Below the pieces are notes generated by a model. That model did no database searches. It had not been told where the DNA came from and saw nothing but the letters and a program-made list of their open reading frames with translations. The position numbers were made by a program, and so were the translations under genes. A stretch of DNA of 64,000 nt from Blastocatellia bacterium (lineage in GTDB: Bacteria > Acidobacteriota > Blastocatellia > Pyrinomonadales > Pyrinomonadaceae), in assembly GCA_003168335.1 (NCBI GenBank), contig PMSM01000010.1, forward strand, positions 781,588 through 845,587, written 5' to 3'. Shown here piece after piece: positions 16,350 to 25,312 of the stretch. The first letter of the stretch is position 1. The number at the start of each line of letters is the position of its first letter.

Positions 16350-19300
16350 ATGAGCAAGAACTCTAAAACAAATCATGCGGCGGCAATTGCTGATCGCAGC
16401 AAAGAGCGCGGGGCCGCCCTGGCTACGGCACTGATCGTCATGTCCCTGCTCTCGGCCATCTCGATGACCGTGCTGGCGGTCGTGACTCACGAGGCAAGAA
16501 TCGCCGGCAGCGACCTGCAACGCACTCAGACTTTTTATGCCGCGGCTGCAGCCATCGAGAAAATGACCAGTGATTTTTGCGCAGTGTATGCCCGAACATC
16601 GCGGCCTACGACAACGGACTTTAATAACATCGCCGCTGCCTATCCCACCGAACTTGTCTCCGAAGGATTTTCGTTTACCAAAGCTGATGGAACGCCAAAC
16701 CAGTCGCTCAAAGTTGATCCGAACGGCGCGACGGGCACTGTGACTATTCCAAGCGGTCCATTTTCAGGTCTAATCGCGTCGGTGACGCCGTACCTGTTGG
16801 ACACGACGGCGACCCAGATCTCCACTGGGTCCCAGGTAGAACTTCAGCGCAAGATCAATAACTATCTGGTTCCCATTTTCCAGTTCGGCATGTTTAGTAA
16901 TGAAGACCTCGAGTTCCACCCGGGCCCGCCATTCGCCTTTAACGGCCGCGTCCATGCTAACGGGAACCTCTATATCAGTGGCACGATGACTTTCCTTTCC
17001 AAAGTGACCACGGCCAACGAGCTGGTGGTCGATGTGCTACGCAACGGCAACACGCACGCCCAATCGATGAATGTGACAGTGGGATCGGTCACTGTTCCGC
17101 TAACCGCGGGCAGCGTGGTAGGCGGCCCGAACTTTTCGGGAACCAGCAGCGGCCAGCGGGGTTACTTCCCTGTCGCACCGGCCGGCACGGCGAGCTCGAC
17201 CTGGAATTCAACTTCCATAGCGGCCGCTTCTGCAAGCGTCGCGAATCAATTCGGCGGACAGGTGCTGACCCGCACCACCGGCGGCGTGCCGCTGCTCCTG
17301 CCCATGCAGATCGAAGGAAATCAGGTGCGCGAGATTATCAAGCGCATGATGCCCAATGACAGCCAGATTCTTGATCAGTCTCGCTATCACTCAAAGGCGC
17401 AGATAAGAATTCTGATCGACGACGAGAACCCAACTACGACGGATGCTGCCGGTATCCCGGCAGGCCAGGGAGTCAATCTATCAACATTCGATCCCGTTCC
17501 GCTGCCAAACGTGTCGCCAACTCCATTGGCAACGGCCAACGGCGGCGGTAGAGCGTTGTGGCGCGTTAACGATACCAACACCAGCATCAGTAACAGCTAT
17601 AACGAGACCGCCACAACTTTCGTCAATCAGCAGCAGAACGGAACAGCCCGACAAGCGGATACCGTTCGCGGTATAAGGGTCCCGGCGTCAAAGAATATCA
17701 CCGGGGCTAACAACGCCAACCCGCTCCAAATTACCTGCAACGCACATGGATTTTCGAACGGCGATATCGTGGTTGTTAGCGGTGTGCAAGGCAACGCAAA
17801 TGCTAGTGGCGAGTACACCATCGGGAACGTAACCACCAACACGTTCACCTTGACTGGTCGCACAGGCGTTGGCGGCGGTACCTACACCGCGAACACTGGA
17901 ACTGTCTACGCGCTGCCGAAATCGCCCAACGGTACCGTCATTCCACGTGGCTCAGGAATCACCGGGCGCATTCTGATTCAGATAGTCGATACGAACGGAG
18001 TCGCGCGCGACGTCACCCAACAAATTCTCAGCATGGGAATGACTGAAGGCGAACCGAACGCGATAATTCATTTGCAGCGTCCGCTGTGGGCCGCGTTCAC
18101 GCAAGGCAGTAGGGATGCAAGCGGATTGAGTAATCTAGCCCTCAATGGCGACCCAGCCTACACAAACTCCCTGACCGACATCCTGAACAAGACACACCTT
18201 GGGGCCGACGGCGAGATCAAGACCGACGCTACTCATCCGGTTCAGAACAGTACTCTCGGGTATCTGACGGCAATCGTCGATGATACTGCTTCAGGAGTAA
18301 ACCCGCTGCGATCCGATGTGTCGATGACGATGAACATCGCGGACTGGGGCACCAGCGCCTGGAACACCAATGGTGAGTGGAACGCAGTTGTTCCGATCAA
18401 TGTCTATAACGTGCGCGAAGGCTACATCAATTCGTCCCTCAGTTCCAGCACAGTCTATGAGCGCGGCATTACCAATGTGGTTGAACTCAACATGCGCAAT
18501 CTGGCGCGTTGGCTGGATGGTGTTTACGACCTCAACTTGTTGGCAGGTACAAACGCGATCAGCGGTAACGTCGCCAGTCCCGACGGATACACGTTGTACG
18601 TCTCGGATCGTCGCGGCGACAAAGTGAAGTCTCTCGTTGACAGTGGGGTCACGGTCAATGCCACGAACGGCATGGTAGATAACGAAGACATCTACGGACC
18701 AAACAACACCCTCGATCCCGGCGAAGACGTACAGAATACGGGAGCGCTGGTGAAGGACATCACCGAACTACCAGATCCGGCGGCCTTAGCCGGTTCATAC
18801 GGTGCCGACATCAACAAACGAGCTTTGACGGTCTCGACATGGGCCAACCTGGTCGGAGGCGCCGGTGCAGACAAGAACAATCGCAAATACTTCCGTAACG
18901 CAGTGCGACTCTTCAACGGTGAGAACCTTCAGGTTAGTGGCGCCTCGGGAAAACTCTCCACTACCAAAGGCATTACCATTTCCACGGAGAACATGGTCTA
19001 CATCTGGGGCAACTACAACACTACGGGCATTAACAATGCGCCGCCTGATGGCACGTCATCACTCAACGACTCGACCACCACTTATTACTATCTCGGTAAT
19101 CAGGTTCCGACTTCGATCGTCTGTGATGCCTTCTTCCCGCTTTCGAAGACGTTCTTTGATAGCGAGACGTCGCTGTATCCCGACGCGTTGGGCAGCCGGC
19201 CGGCCGACAATTCGCCTACCGTAGCGCAAGAGACAGCCGTGCGGGCCGCGATCATTGCCGGCAATAACCTGTCGGCCTTGTCCGCCAGTCCTGATGCGGG

Positions 19301-19577
19301 CAACAGCGCCTCGGGCGAGTCGCGACTCTGTGGCGGCATGCATAACTTCCCGCGCTTTCTCGAGAATTGGGGTGCTCGCTGGAATTTCGTGGGCTCGCTA
19401 ATTCCGCTGTACCACTCGACCCAGGCAGTCGGGCAATACAACGCCGACGACGGGATCTACGGCGCGCCGATTCGTAACTGGGCTTTCGACGTAACGTTCA
19501 CAAATCCGAACAAGCTGCCGCCGGGAACACCTTTGTTCCAACACATAGAACCAACTGGCTTCAAGCAGGTCCTCTAA
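16350..19577 (+). CDS. Very large PilX-like minor pilin with C-terminal tip/adhesin region
   Basis: The N-terminus S-K-E-R-G | A-A-L-A-T-A-L-I-V-M-S-L-L-S-A-I-S-M-T-V-L-A-V is a PilX/GspK-type prepilin segment that lacks Glu at +5, as PilX members do. PilX is normally near 200 residues; this protein has 1075. The extra part is Asn/Thr/Gly-rich and beta-like. Around residues 457-503 it holds a unit reading I-T-C-N-A-H-G-F-S-N-G-D-I-V-V-V-S-G-V then T-F-T-L-T-G, which resembles the small FCCH-type beta-barrel repeats seen in phage tail and surface proteins. No PilY1 gene is next to it, so it may fill the tip adhesin role itself. GGAAGG lies seven bases before the ATG. Confidence 0.8.
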   Translation: MSKNSKTNHAAAIADRSKERGAALATALIVMSLLSAISMTVLAVVTHEARIAGSDLQRTQTFYAAAAAIEKMTSDFCAVYARTSRPTTTDFNNIAAAYPTELVSEGFSFTKADGTPNQSLKVDPNGATGTVTIPSGPFSGLIASVTPYLLDTTATQISTGSQVELQRKINNYLVPIFQFGMFSNEDLEFHPGPPFAFNGRVHANGNLYISGTMTFLSKVTTANELVVDVLRNGNTHAQSMNVTVGSVTVPLTAGSVVGGPNFSGTSSGQRGYFPVAPAGTASSTWNSTSIAAASASVANQFGGQVLTRTTGGVPLLLPMQIEGNQVREIIKRMMPNDSQILDQSRYHSKAQIRILIDDENPTTTDAAGIPAGQGVNLSTFDPVPLPNVSPTPLATANGGGRALWRVNDTNTSISNSYNETATTFVNQQQNGTARQADTVRGIRVPASKNITGANNANPLQITCNAHGFSNGDIVVVSGVQGNANASGEYTIGNVTTNTFTLTGRTGVGGGTYTANTGTVYALPKSPNGTVIPRGSGITGRILIQIVDTNGVARDVTQQILSMGMTEGEPNAIIHLQRPLWAAFTQGSRDASGLSNLALNGDPAYTNSLTDILNKTHLGADGEIKTDATHPVQNSTLGYLTAIVDDTASGVNPLRSDVSMTMNIADWGTSAWNTNGEWNAVVPINVYNVREGYINSSLSSSTVYERGITNVVELNMRNLARWLDGVYDLNLLAGTNAISGNVASPDGYTLYVSDRRGDKVKSLVDSGVTVNATNGMVDNEDIYGPNNTLDPGEDVQNTGALVKDITELPDPAALAGSYGADINKRALTVSTWANLVGGAGADKNNRKYFRNAVRLFNGENLQVSGASGKLSTTKGITISTENMVYIWGNYNTTGINNAPPDGTSSLNDSTTTYYYLGNQVPTSIVCDAFFPLSKTFFDSETSLYPDALGSRPADNSPTVAQETAVRAAIIAGNNLSALSASPDAGNSASGESRLCGGMHNFPRFLENWGARWNFVGSLIPLYHSTQAVGQYNADDGIYGAPIRNWAFDVTFTNPNKLPPGTPLFQHIEPTGFKQVL

Positions 19578-19653
19578 AAGCTGCTGCTCGTCAAGCAGCC
19601 ATCAGGCTGCGTCTGGTTTCAGTTCTCGGACTGAAACCCGGCGCAGCTTTTTT
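19577..19653 (+). terminator. Nested Rho-independent terminator after the pilin operon
   Basis: An outer stem AAAAGCTGC / GCAGCTTTT encloses two smaller hairpins, the second at about 19615-19638 (GGTTTCAG / CTGAAACC). It ends in six T residues at 19648-19653. Confidence 0.75.
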
Positions 19654-19750
19654 GTTGACTCTCCGGTCTGCGCGGCCCAGGCGTTGTAATCGCGCGATCA
19701 ACGCGGATATAGTCGCCACAGTTTTTTCATGCTGACTGCGCGGAGTCTCC

Positions 19751-19947
19751 TTGGGCCTGAGCATTGAAAGAATCGAAATCCTTTTGCTGATCGCGGCGGT
19801 GGTCGCGATGCTGGCCCGGCGTCTGCACGTGCCTTACAGCGTGGGGCTGGTCTTTGCCGGTGTGGCCTGGCTTTCTCGATCTTTGTTCAGGGAATGACTA
19901 TCAAACCGTTGATGAGGCGACTGGGTGAGATCACAACTCACGAGTGA
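19751..19947 (+). pseudogene. Internally deleted NhaP/CPA1-type Na+/H+ antiporter
   Basis: The first part reads E-R-I-E-I-L-L-L-I-A-A-V-V-A-M-L-A-R-R-L-H-V-P-Y-S-V-G-L-V-F-A-G, which matches the N-terminal helix of CPA1-family cation:proton antiporters. Directly after it, in a different frame, comes F-S-I-F-V-Q-G-M-T-I-K-P-L-M-R-R-L-G-E, which matches their C-terminal end (the conserved F-V-Q-G-x-T-I-x-P-L). The middle of about 350 residues is gone and the junction, near 19875-19890, is out of frame. What remains is about 65 codons with no ATG. The matches come from family knowledge, not a search. Confidence 0.78.
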
Positions 19948-20019
19948 GCCGGCATTCAGAAAGATCTCCGGAAATAAATCGAGGGCAATGGAAGAAGCGA
20001 TCAGGGCTCTCTGGCCTTC

Positions 20020-20258
20020 AGCCGTCTTCAGACGGCTTTCCCGAAGGGTTCATAGACCAGCGCTTTTAGCGCTGGGTCAGCTGAGCACCTTCATTATTAG
20101 CGCGCTTCCAGCGTGCCTGGAATTAGCAGCTTAAGTTTGCCGGCTAAAGCTAAAGACGTAAGCCCGTTGAAACGGGCTTTGGAAACCCTGTGGCACTCTG
20201 GACCGGGCGTCAAACGCCCGGTCCAGTACCCCTGCGGGAAAGCCGCGTGAACGCGGCT
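20020..20258. repeat. Cluster of five small hairpins (family G, TGAA/TTCA loops)
   Basis: Perfect short hairpins lie at 20020-20037 (AGCCGTC/GACGGCT), 20056-20077 (CCAGCGC/GCGCTGG), 20161-20179 (AGCCCGTT/AACGGGCT), 20201-20223 (GACCGGGCG/CGCCCGGTC) and 20241-20258 (AGCCGCG/CGCGGCT). Each has a few-base loop. They are spread through the noncoding DNA between the antiporter remnant and gcvT. Similar hairpins occur at 52835-52923. The rest of 19948-20424 holds no gene that I can see. Confidence 0.7.
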
Positions 20259-20424
20259 AACGAATGTTCGACTCTCCGCAGATCTCATGCTCCATACGAG
20301 TATGGTTCTAAAACGCATCGGCACCATGCTCTTAACTTGACGCTTCACAAACCACCATGCTAGGTTGCGGGTCTGCCTAACATTTAATAGTTTCTGATCC
20401 TTCGCCAGAAAGCAGAGCACGCGA

Positions 20425-21549
20425 TTGAACGCGCCCGCACTAGAACTGAAACGCACCCCGCTTAACAGCGCCCATCGCCGCCTGGGCGGACGCATGGTCG
20501 AGTTTGGCGGCTGGGACATGCCGGTCCAGTACCCGGCGGGGACGATGACTGAACATCTCCGCACGCGCACTCATGCCGGTTTGTTCGACGTCTCGCACAT
20601 GGGCGAGATCGAAGTGCGCGGTCCCGATGCGATTCCCTTCGTTAACCGGCTGACTTCCAACGACGCGGCAAAACTGATCGATGGCCAGGCGCAATACTCC
20701 GCGCTGACTACACCGGAAGGAACGGTCATCGACGACCTGCTGGTTTATCGATTTGCCGAGGATCGTCTGCTGTTAGTCGTGAACGCCGGGACGACAGAGA
20801 AGGATTGGGACTGGATCACGTCCCATCGCGGGGACGAAAAGGTCGAACTAAGAAACGTAAGCGCTGAGTACTGCCAAATTGCCGTGCAGGGTCCTGACGC
20901 CCTTTCGATCCTGCAGCCGCTCACGACAGTTCCGCTCGATGAGATTAAGTACTACCACTTTACCGAAGATAAAGTTGACGGTGTCGCGGCGATTGTCTCG
21001 CGCACGGGCTACACCGGCGAAGACGGGTTTGAAGTTTACGCGGCCGCGGACAAAGCCGAGCAACTCTGGAACAAGATTCTTGAAGCTGGAAAGTACGGCG
21101 AGGAATATGGCCTGCTGCCCTGTGGTTTGGCCGCGCGCAACACCCTGAGACTGGAAGCGGGAATGTGCCTGTATGGTCACGAGATCGACGAGACGACCAC
21201 CCTGCTCGAAGCTAACCTCGGCTGGATTTGTAAACTCAACAAGGGTGATTTTATCGGGCGCGAGCGCTTGGCTAAGCAAAAAGAGGAAGGCATCAAGCGC
21301 CAGCTCGTAGGCTTTGAAGTCACCGACCGCGGCATCGCTCGTGATGGACAAGATGTGCTGATCGACGGCCAGCGTGTAGGCCAGGTGACCTCTGGAAGTC
21401 CCGCGCCCTTCCTGAAGAAAAACATCGGCATGGCTTACATCCCCGTCGAGTCCGGCAGCGAAGGCGGCGCAATTGAAATCGACGTGCGCGGCCGACTGGT
21501 CGGTGCGCAAATCGTGCCGCTCCCGTTCTACAAGAGACCAAAGACCTGA
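20425..21549 (+). CDS. gcvT: Glycine cleavage system T protein (aminomethyltransferase)
   Basis: GcvT moves the methylene group from the aminomethyl-lipoyl H protein to tetrahydrofolate and releases ammonia. Seen: L-N-S-A-H-R-R-L-G-G-R-M-V-E-F-G-G-W-D-M-P-V-Q-Y, G-L-F-D-V-S-H-M-G-E, T-G-Y-T-G-E-D-G-F-E-V (folate-binding region) and G-L-A-A-R-N-T-L-R-L-E-A-G-M. The length of 374 is near standard. The start is a TTG at 20425 with only a weak AG-rich ribosome site; no upstream ATG exists in frame. It heads the order gcvT-gcvH-gcvPA-gcvPB. I looked for a glycine riboswitch before it and saw none. Confidence 0.95.
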   Translation: MNAPALELKRTPLNSAHRRLGGRMVEFGGWDMPVQYPAGTMTEHLRTRTHAGLFDVSHMGEIEVRGPDAIPFVNRLTSNDAAKLIDGQAQYSALTTPEGTVIDDLLVYRFAEDRLLLVVNAGTTEKDWDWITSHRGDEKVELRNVSAEYCQIAVQGPDALSILQPLTTVPLDEIKYYHFTEDKVDGVAAIVSRTGYTGEDGFEVYAAADKAEQLWNKILEAGKYGEEYGLLPCGLAARNTLRLEAGMCLYGHEIDETTTLLEANLGWICKLNKGDFIGRERLAKQKEEGIKRQLVGFEVTDRGIARDGQDVLIDGQRVGQVTSGSPAPFLKKNIGMAYIPVESGSEGGAIEIDVRGRLVGAQIVPLPFYKRPKT

Positions 21550-21748
21550 TTTCTTTGCGCTTTACAGTATTGTTTTTGCGCCTGGGCGTGAAACCAAAGT
21601 CGAGTTAGAGAATTTCGCGCCCAGGCGCAGAGGAGATCGAGAGGCGCAAAGCCAAATTGAGAGACCTCCGATGTTTGATTGAACCAGCGTGGATGGTTAG
21701 GTTATAAACAGAGTCGAAGTCGAAAATCCAAATCTTTATAGGAGCATC
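21550..21748. other. gcvT-gcvH spacer with a long-loop hairpin
   Basis: About 200 bases without a gene. TGCGCCTGGGCG near 21578-21590 pairs with CGCCCAGGCGCA near 21619-21631. A ribosome site (AGGAG) for gcvH follows near 21741. Confidence 0.5.
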
Positions 21749-22141
21749 ATGGCCAACGTCCCGGAAAATTTGCACTACAGCAAGGACCACGAATGGGTGC
21801 GTGTTGAAGGCGACACAGCCGTAGTCGGGATCACCGATCACGCGCAGGAGCAACTCGGAGACGTGGTTTACGTCGAACTGCCAAAGCCCGGCGAAGACTT
21901 TGCCGCCCACGAGTCTTTCGGCTCGGTCGAATCGGTTAAGGCCGTCTCAGAAATTTTCACCCCGGTCTCTGGCAAGGTTACCGAGGTCAACCAAACGCTG
22001 AATGACGAGCCTGAGAAAGTGAACCAGGACCCTTATGGCGAGGGTTGGATGATCAAGCTCAAAATGAGCAGCCGCGGCGAAGTTGACAGCCTTTTGACCG
22101 CCGCCGAGTACGAAGACTTTACGAAAGCAGAGAGTGAATAG
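21749..22141 (+). CDS. gcvH: Glycine cleavage system H protein (lipoyl carrier)
   Basis: GcvH carries the aminomethyl group on a lipoyl-lysine between the P, T and L proteins. The lipoylation site is in F-G-S-V-E-S-V-K-A-V-S-E-I-F-T-P-V-S-G, with Lys at about residue 64. The frame begins M-A-N-V-P-E-N-L-H-Y-S-K-D-H-E-W-V and ends in Y-E-D-F-T. The 130-residue length is typical. AGGAG precedes the ATG. The next gene starts three bases after the stop. Confidence 0.96.
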   Translation: MANVPENLHYSKDHEWVRVEGDTAVVGITDHAQEQLGDVVYVELPKPGEDFAAHESFGSVESVKAVSEIFTPVSGKVTEVNQTLNDEPEKVNQDPYGEGWMIKLKMSSRGEVDSLLTAAEYEDFTKAESE

Positions 22142-22143
22142 CA

Positions 22144-23490
22144 TTGCGTTACATTCCCAATTCGCCCGGCGAACGCGCCGAGATGTTGTCACAACTCGGC
22201 GCCGCTTCGATTGAAAGTCTTTTCGATTCGATTCCCGAAGATTTACGCCTGCGCCAACACCTGAACGTTCCGGCCGCGATGTCTGAGATCGAGCTGCTGA
22301 AAGCCTTCGATGAAATGGGTGTGCGCAATCAGTCCGCGGGGCGCGTGAGCTTTCTCGGCGGCGGGGCCTATTCCCACTACATTCCCACCATCGTCGATCA
22401 TTTGCTCTCGCGATCAGAATTTTTCACCGCCTACACGCCTTATCAGCCTGAGATTTCCCAGGGCACGCTGCAATCAATCTTCGAGTTTCAAACTCTGGTG
22501 TGCCAGTTGACCGGGATGGATATCGCCAACGCCTCGATGTACGACGGTTCGACGGCCATGGCCGAAGCCGTTTTGATGGCTGAGCGCGTCACCAGGCGCG
22601 CCAAGGTCGTGGCTTCGGCCGCGATCCATCCGCAGTACCTGGAAGTAGCGCACACCTACGTACAACATGCCGGGATAGAACTACAGCACGCGGCCTTTGA
22701 TCCAAATAGCGGACAGACGCCGATCACTGCGTTCGACTCAATCGATGATCAAACGGCCGCCATCGTCGTACAGTCGCCAAACTTTTTTGGCTGCATTGAA
22801 GATCTGGAAGCCCTGGCCGAGAAAGCGCACGAAAAAGGCGCGCTGCTGATCGTGACGGTTACGGAAGCCATGTCATTCGGACTGCTGCGTTCGCCGGGAG
22901 CGTGCGGGGCGGACATCGTCGTCGCTGAAGGACAATCGTTCGGCGTGCCGCTTTCGTTCGGCGGCCCGTACGTCGGATTGTTTGCGACGCGTGACAAGTA
23001 CGCGCGGCAGATTCCCGGCCGTTTGGTGGGCGAAGCTTATGACAAACGCGGACGACGGGGCTTTGTGTTGACCTTAGCCACGCGCGAACAACACATCCGC
23101 CGCGAGAAAGCCACTTCAAACATCTGCACCAATGAAGGATTAATCGCGCTCGCCGCAACCATTTATCTGGAGACGATGGGTCGTCGCGGCGTGCAGCAGG
23201 TGGCGCGCCAGTGCGCGCAGAAAGCGCATTACGCCGCACGCGAGATCGCGAAACTCAAAGGCTTCTCGCTTCCCTACTCCGCTCCGTTCTTCAACGAGCT
23301 TGTTGTCCGGGCACCGGTAGAAGCCTCGCCACTTCTCGACAAAATGGCGCGCGAGAAAGGAATCGATGGCGGTATTGCGATTTCGCGCTTCGATGCGAAT
23401 CGGCCCAATGATTTTCTGGTCTGCGTGACGGAAGTGAACACGCGCGAACAGATCGATGCGCTGGTCGCAGGACTGCGATCTCTAACGTAG
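22144..23490 (+). CDS. gcvPA: Glycine dehydrogenase (decarboxylating) subunit 1
   Basis: This is the N-terminal half of a split P protein, 448 residues, which with GcvPB decarboxylates glycine using pyridoxal phosphate. Typical features are R-Y-I-P-N-S-P at the start, F-L-G-G-G-A-Y-S-H-Y-I-P, E-F-F-T-A-Y-T-P-Y-Q-P-E-I-S-Q-G-T-L-Q and A-L-A-A-T-I-Y-L. The start is a TTG two bases after the gcvH stop, which suggests translational coupling. Confidence 0.95.
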   Translation: MRYIPNSPGERAEMLSQLGAASIESLFDSIPEDLRLRQHLNVPAAMSEIELLKAFDEMGVRNQSAGRVSFLGGGAYSHYIPTIVDHLLSRSEFFTAYTPYQPEISQGTLQSIFEFQTLVCQLTGMDIANASMYDGSTAMAEAVLMAERVTRRAKVVASAAIHPQYLEVAHTYVQHAGIELQHAAFDPNSGQTPITAFDSIDDQTAAIVVQSPNFFGCIEDLEALAEKAHEKGALLIVTVTEAMSFGLLRSPGACGADIVVAEGQSFGVPLSFGGPYVGLFATRDKYARQIPGRLVGEAYDKRGRRGFVLTLATREQHIRREKATSNICTNEGLIALAATIYLETMGRRGVQQVARQCAQKAHYAAREIAKLKGFSLPYSAPFFNELVVRAPVEASPLLDKMAREKGIDGGIAISRFDANRPNDFLVCVTEVNTREQIDALVAGLRSLT

Positions 23491-23494
23491 CTAT

Positions 23495-23586
23495 GTTTAG
23501 AGGCGGGCTACCGCCCGCCTGTGTTCATAGTTATGTTTAAAAGCGGGCTACCGCCCGCTTGGTCGGGCGGTAGCCCGACTCTAAAC
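23495..23586. repeat. Hairpin element, family A, between gcvPA and gcvPB
   Basis: It begins GTTTAG and ends CTAAAC, as the copy at 2195-2273 does. Inside are perfect hairpins at 23501-23520 (AGGCGGGC/GCCCGCCT), 23541-23560 (AAGCGGGC/GCCCGCTT) and 23562-23579 (GTCGGGC/GCCCGAC). It fills almost the whole gap between two subunits that must be made in equal amounts. Confidence 0.78.
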
Positions 23587-23602
23587 GATCGATTATTAAT
23601 TC

Positions 23603-25174
23603 ATGGATTCAAACATCACCAAAGTAGCCACGCACATCAGTCATAACGAGTCGCTGATCTTTGAACGATCACATCCGGGTCGCGCGGGCTTCAGTCTGCC
23701 ACCGCTCGATGTTCCGGAAACCGCGCTCGACGAAATCATTCCGGCCCACTTTCAGCGCGAAGACGATCTGGCGGGCATGCCGGAGGTCACTGAAGTCGAC
23801 GTGGTGCGTCACTTCACGCGCATGTCCACCTGGAATTACTCAATTGATCTCGGGCTGTATCCGCTCGGCTCGTGCACGATGAAATACAATTCGCGTCTGA
23901 ACGAGAAAGTCGCGCGCATCGCCGGCTTTGCCAATCTTCATCCGCTGGCTTCCGAAGGCGAAGCGCAGGGCGCGCTGCAGGTGGTTTACGAACTTCAGCA
24001 GCACCTCACCGAGATCACCGGGCTGCCCGGAATTTCTTTGCAGCCGGCCGCGGGCGCGCACGGCGAGATGACCGGGGTGATGATCATTCGCGCGTTTATT
24101 GATGCGCGCGACGGCAGGGAGAAATCGGCACAGCGTCGCACGATGCTGATTCCCGATTCGGCGCATGGAACTAATCCGGCGTCGGCGCATCTTTCGGGTT
24201 TCACGGTAAAAACGATTCGTTCAACCACGGAAGGCTTGACCGATCTCGATCACTTGCGTGAGCTTTGCGCGCATGGCGATGTCGCGGGCTTGATGTTGAC
24301 CAATCCCAACACGCTCGGCCTGTTTGAAAGAAATATTCAGCAGATTTGCCGCATCGTGCATGAGGCCGGAGGTCTGGTCTACATGGACGGCGCCAACATG
24401 AATGCTTTGGTCGGCGTCGCGCGCCCCGGCGACATGGGCGTCGATGTAATTCACCTGAACCTGCATAAGACTTTTTCGACGCCGCACGGTGGCGGCGGCC
24501 CGGGTTCGGGTCCGGTCTGTTGTACGAAAGAGCTCGAACCGTTCCTGCCGGTGCCCCGCGTGGTTGTCAGAACCCGGAGCGGTAGCGACGGGGTAGATTC
24601 ACCAGTCTTCAAACTGGATTTCAATCAACCGCAATCGATCGGCCGTGTTAAAGCCTTCCTCGGCAACTATGGAATGATGCTGCGTGCTTTGTCCTACATT
24701 CTTACGCACGGCTATGACGGTTTGCGCGAAGCAACCGAAGCCGCCGTGCTCAACGCGCGCTACATCGCCCACGGCCTGCTCGCAGACTATGAAAAGCCTT
24801 TCGACGCGCCGCCCATGCACGAAGTCGTGTTCACCGACAAGCGCCAGGCGCGCAAGGGCGTACACACGCTCGACATCGCCAAGCGGCTGATCGACTACGG
24901 CTTTCATCCGATGACGATCTATTTTCCCTTGATCGTGTCGGGCGCGATGCTGATTGAACCCACCGAATCAGTCGGGCGACAGGAACTGGATCAATTCATC
25001 GAAGCGATGCGATCGATCGCGCGTGAAGCGGTTGAAGATCCTGAATTGGTTTTAAACGCGCCACACACCACCCGCATCGGCCGCCTGGATGAAGCCGCCG
25101 CCGCCCGCAAGCCCGTGTTGAGGTGGAAGCCCAGGGAAGCTGATACCGAACCGCGAGCGGTAGCGCGCGGGTAA
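23603..25174 (+). CDS. gcvPB: Glycine dehydrogenase (decarboxylating) subunit 2
   Basis: This is the C-terminal half of the split P protein, carrying the pyridoxal-phosphate lysine in H-L-N-L-H-K-T-F-S-T-P-H-G-G-G-G-P-G. Other family motifs are Y-P-L-G-S-C-T-M-K-Y-N-S-R and the Q-P-A-A-G-A-H-G-E segment. At 523 residues it is slightly longer than the usual 480-500. The ATG at 23603 lies 17 bases after the family A hairpin element and has no clear ribosome site, so its translation may depend on the element or a longer transcript. Confidence 0.95.
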   Translation: MDSNITKVATHISHNESLIFERSHPGRAGFSLPPLDVPETALDEIIPAHFQREDDLAGMPEVTEVDVVRHFTRMSTWNYSIDLGLYPLGSCTMKYNSRLNEKVARIAGFANLHPLASEGEAQGALQVVYELQQHLTEITGLPGISLQPAAGAHGEMTGVMIIRAFIDARDGREKSAQRRTMLIPDSAHGTNPASAHLSGFTVKTIRSTTEGLTDLDHLRELCAHGDVAGLMLTNPNTLGLFERNIQQICRIVHEAGGLVYMDGANMNALVGVARPGDMGVDVIHLNLHKTFSTPHGGGGPGSGPVCCTKELEPFLPVPRVVVRTRSGSDGVDSPVFKLDFNQPQSIGRVKAFLGNYGMMLRALSYILTHGYDGLREATEAAVLNARYIAHGLLADYEKPFDAPPMHEVVFTDKRQARKGVHTLDIAKRLIDYGFHPMTIYFPLIVSGAMLIEPTESVGRQELDQFIEAMRSIAREAVEDPELVLNAPHTTRIGRLDEAAAARKPVLRWKPREADTEPRAVARG

Positions 25175-25312
25175 CACATGGGTCTCGCATCGAAAATGAA
25201 CCGGTATCACTGCTTCTCTTGCTAAACCGCGATGCCCGTTTATAATGACTCACTGTCAGAGTTAATAGACAGTAAGTCTCCCCAAATCAGAATCCGTCGT
25301 CAAAGAGATACG

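Noticed and set aside
20259-20424. Glycine riboswitch before gcvT
   Set aside because: I looked for the tandem aptamer consensus and found no matching conserved blocks.
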